Source of the DNA: Clostridia bacterium
GTDB lineage: Bacteria > Bacillota > Clostridia > Christensenellales > Borkfalkiaceae
Assembly (NCBI GenBank): GCA_900767195.1
Contig: CAAFYG010000066.1
Location: forward strand, 1 to 48,267
Length of the DNA: 48,267 nucleotides
Reading direction: 5' to 3'
Below, one piece after another: positions 46,286 through 48,267 of the stretch (within the stretch, counting starts at the first letter, position 1; each line of letters opens with the position of its first letter). The position numbers and the translations under genes were made by a program. The notes beneath the pieces are model-generated. The model made no database searches. It was not told where the DNA came from and saw only the letters and a program-made list of their open reading frames with translations.

Positions 46286-47452
46286 TTAATCAAGATATTT
46301 TTTCAGATCTTCGGTGCGATCGGTGCGTTCCCACGGGAATTCCGCTCTGCCGAAATGCCCGTACGCCGCCGTTTTTGCATACACGGGCGCGCGCAGTCCG
46401 AGCGTGCCGATGATCGCATACGGACGGAAATCAAATTCCTTTTTCAGAATTTCCGCAAGCTTATCGTCAGGCAGTCTGCCCGTGCCGAACGTATCCACAA
46501 ACACCGATACGGGGTTCGCTACGCCGATGGCGTACGCCACCTGAATTTCCATTTTATCGGCAAGCCCCGCCGCCACGGCGTTCTTCGCCACGTATCTGCA
46601 AAAATACGTTGCGCTTCTATCCACCTTGGTGGCGTCTTTCCCCGAAAACGAGCCGCCTCCGTGCGCGCACATGCCGCCGTAGGTATCTACGATGATCTTT
46701 CTGCCCGTCAGCCCCGAATCGCCTTCCGGTCCGCCGATTTCAAACCGACCCGTGGGGTTGATATAATATTTCGTGTTCTCGTCGGCATAGTCTTTCACCA
46801 CCTCGTCGATCACGTACTTTTTAATATCTTCGCGAAGGCGTTCCTGCGATACTTCTTCGCCGTGCTGCGCCGAAACCACCACGGTATCTACGCGCGTGGG
46901 TTTATTGCCGTTGTATTCCACCGTCACCTGCGTTTTGCCGTCCGGGCGGAGATACGAAAGCTTACCGCTCTTTCTCACCTGAGCAAGGCGCATGGAAAGC
47001 TTGTGCGCAAGCATGACGGGCAGCGGCATAAGCTCTTTCGTTTCGCGGCAGGCATAGCCGAACATCATGCCCTGATCTCCCGCGCCGAGCGTAGCCGCTT
47101 CATCGGTTTCCGCGCCCGATTTCTTCTCGGCGGAATCGTTTACGCCGAGCGCGATATCCGCCGACTGTCCGTGTACCGCCAACGTGATTTTCACGGTATC
47201 GGCATTGAACGAGCCGAACGTGTAGCCGATTTTTTTAATCGTTTCGCGCGCCGTTTTTTCATAATCGACATTGGCGTTCGCCGTGACTTCGCCCATAATG
47301 AGCAGTCCGTCGTAAGCGGCGCAGCACTCGATTGCCGCGCGCGCGGCGGGATCTTGCTTTAAGATAGCGTCTAAAATAGAATCCGCGATCTGATCGCAGA
47401 CTTTATCGGGATGCCCTTCGGTGACGCTTTCGCTGGTAAAAAACTTTTTCAT
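46286..47452 (-). CDS. metK: S-adenosylmethionine synthetase
   Basis: Makes SAM from methionine and ATP. 388 residues. Motifs: TEGHPDKVCDQIADSILDAI, GAGDQGMMFGYA, GGGSFSGKDATKVDRSATYF, and C-terminal RAEFPWERTDRTEDLKKYL. AGAGG lies 9-10 nt before the ATG. No SAM riboswitch is recognisable in the 5' region, only a short hairpin at 47484-47505. Tightly followed by bioY. Confidence 0.97.
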   Translation of the reverse strand: MKKFFTSESVTEGHPDKVCDQIADSILDAILKQDPAARAAIECCAAYDGLLIMGEVTANANVDYEKTARETIKKIGYTFGSFNADTVKITLAVHGQSADIALGVNDSAEKKSGAETDEAATLGAGDQGMMFGYACRETKELMPLPVMLAHKLSMRLAQVRKSGKLSYLRPDGKTQVTVEYNGNKPTRVDTVVVSAQHGEEVSQERLREDIKKYVIDEVVKDYADENTKYYINPTGRFEIGGPEGDSGLTGRKIIVDTYGGMCAHGGGSFSGKDATKVDRSATYFCRYVAKNAVAAGLADKMEIQVAYAIGVANPVSVFVDTFGTGRLPDDKLAEILKKEFDFRPYAIIGTLGLRAPVYAKTAAYGHFGRAEFPWERTDRTEDLKKYLD

Positions 47453-47558
47453 GTAAAAATTCCTCTTTTTAACATAGTTGTGTGTAGTACGAATTTACGT
47501 ACTACATATAAATAGATGCAATTGTAACGATTATTTCCCTGTTTGCGTTTCTTCGACT

Positions 47559-47606
47559 GCCCCTCATCAGTCAACTTTGTTGACAGCTTCCCCCCGGGGG
47601 GAAGCC
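47559..47606 (-). repeat. Repeat type A with GTCAAC hairpin
   Basis: GCCCCTCATC, GTCAAC-TTT-GTTGAC (47570-47584), then GCTTCCCCCCGGGGGGAAGC (47586-47605). Same stem as 10900-10914 with a different loop. Confidence 0.9.
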
Positions 47607-47746
47607 TTGACATAAGGCAATACTTCCGCAAGGAATTCTATTATAGCACGGCGGCGGGAAAAAGTCAACGAAAAACACGTGCGCACTTGCGCATGCGCGC
47701 AAAAAAAACGTTGCGCATACTTTTAAAACTGCGGCGGCATTTTCGT

Positions 47747-47775
47747 TTGCCTTTTTTCTGCGGCTCTGCTATAAT
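47747..47775 (+). promoter_or_regulatory. Sigma-A promoter ending 7 nt before the radical SAM start codon
   Basis: TTGCCT (47747-47752), 17-nt spacer, TATAAT (47770-47775), 7 nt, ATG at 47783; no Shine-Dalgarno. Confidence 0.75.
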
Positions 47776-47782
47776 ATTGCGT

Positions 47783-48267
47783 ATGGAAGAAGCTATCATC
47801 GGAAAATGTACGGCCTGCCCCGTGAAATGCGGGGCAAATCGAACGGAACGCGCGGGCTATTGTAGTGTGCGGGGCTTAAAAATCGCGAAATACTATCTGC
47901 ACCCTTTCGAAGAGCCGTGCATTTCCTTTAAAAACGGCAGCGGCACGATCTTTTTCACGGGGTGCAATTTAAAGTGCGTTTTCTGCCAGAATTACGAGCT
48001 TTCGCGCGCGACGCGCGGCATAGAAATTACTCCCGCGCGGCTTGCCGATATTTTCCGCGAGCTGGAAGATACGGGCGCGGACAACATTTCTCTGGTGACC
48101 CCTTCGCACCTGATTTTCGAGCTGGAAAAGGCTTTTAAACTGTACCGCCCGAAAATTCCCGTGGTGTACAACTCGGGCGGATACGACAGCGTGGAAAGCC
48201 TGAAACATATCGACGAGTATATTTCGATTTATCTGCCCGATATGAAGTGGAAATCGGAAGTACTTTC
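47783..48267 (+). CDS. Radical SAM protein, PflA-like (3' end beyond window)
   Basis: The 161 codons present begin MEEAIIGKCTACPVKCGANR, then ERAGYCSVRGLKIAKYYLHP. The radical SAM cluster motif follows in FFTGCNLKCVFCQNYELS (CxxxCxxC). This resembles the COG1313 group annotated as pyruvate-formate-lyase-activating-enzyme-like, with extra N-terminal cysteines (CTACPVKCG) typical of that group. Its real substrate is unknown. Divergent from metK, which supplies its cofactor. Confidence 0.9.
   Translation, partial: MEEAIIGKCTACPVKCGANRTERAGYCSVRGLKIAKYYLHPFEEPCISFKNGSGTIFFTGCNLKCVFCQNYELSRATRGIEITPARLADIFRELEDTGADNISLVTPSHLIFELEKAFKLYRPKIPVVYNSGGYDSVESLKHIDEYISIYLPDMKWKSEVL

Larger units (their letters stand above)
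47453..47782. other. 330-bp divergent intergenic region between metK and the radical SAM gene
   Basis: Holds a GTAGTACG/CGTACTAC hairpin (47484-47505) in the metK 5'UTR, a complete type A repeat (47559-47606) and the radical SAM promoter (47747-47775). No gene seen. Confidence 0.75.

Noticed and set aside
47453..47560. SAM riboswitch before metK
   Set aside because: Only a single 8-bp hairpin is present; the leader lacks the length and four-way junction of SAM-I and I see no SAM-II/III motif.
1..48267. tRNA or rRNA genes, prophage, insertion sequences
   Set aside because: No cloverleaf with T-arm GTTCGAATC-like motif, no conserved rRNA segment, no integrase or transposase noticed by eye; a tRNAscan or Infernal run would settle it.

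Overview
The window is a bacterial chromosome segment of roughly 50% GC with AT-rich intergenic gaps. Genes are densely packed on both strands. The gene set points to the Bacillota, class Clostridia: CdaA diadenylate cyclase, FeoA-FeoA-FeoB with its Cys-rich partner, a SipW-type signal peptidase, a YerC/TrpR-like regulator, BioY, and ATP-dependent PfkA beside a PfkB-family kinase. Intergenic GGGG/CCCC palindromic repeats of the kind I associate with uncultured gut Clostridia support this. I cannot name a species. No rRNA, tRNA, CRISPR array, prophage or insertion sequence was recognised.

Layout. 1-7.3 kb (minus strand) is housekeeping: lactate dehydrogenase (cut by the window edge), a small Cys-rich protein, a PfkB-family kinase, pfkA, pth, prs, tadA and an M14 peptidase. 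7.3-7.9 kb is a repeat cluster, then rlmH, a CPBP protease and a plus-strand MFS transporter. A second repeat cluster is followed by a secretion operon (11.1-13.8 kb): a TasA/camelysin-like exported protein, a SipW-like peptidase with an extra C-terminal domain, and a second exported protein broken by two frameshifts. A Crp/Fnr regulator with tandem repeats in both its upstream region and its N-terminus comes next, then a third repeat cluster. 15.3-18.3 kb encodes all four activities of GDP-D-glycero-alpha-D-manno-heptose synthesis in three ORFs. 18.5-22.4 kb is a sugar cluster (AraC, two Gfo/Idh/MocA dehydrogenases, a TIM-barrel isomerase). Then come ade, a MATE exporter, trmO, a PH-domain protein divergent from an XRE regulator, yigZ and tyrS.

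30-37 kb holds a WYL regulator, a DtxR-family repressor divergent from feoA-feoA-feoB, an esterase and a catalytic-domain-only aspartokinase. 37.6-41.3 kb is comEC-holA-cdaA followed by an overlapping 34-residue membrane microprotein. 41.4-48.3 kb carries an XRE regulator, a DinJ-YafQ toxin-antitoxin pair, a polar amino-acid ABC transporter with a TrpR-like regulator, metK-bioY, and the start of a radical SAM gene.

The most striking findings are regulatory. tyrS is preceded by a 23-codon leader ORF with seven tyrosine codons. An intrinsic terminator and a competing antiterminator pairing follow it, and the pairing starts right after the leader stop codon. This is the architecture of ribosome-mediated attenuation, where a T-box would be the usual expectation in Bacillota. 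That leader ORF and several full genes (holA, a Gfo/Idh gene, the radical SAM gene, the CPBP gene, an XRE gene) have their ATG only 6-7 nt after a TATAAT-like -10 box and lack a Shine-Dalgarno sequence. This suggests leaderless mRNAs are routine here. All functional statements rest on reading the sequence; no database search was run.
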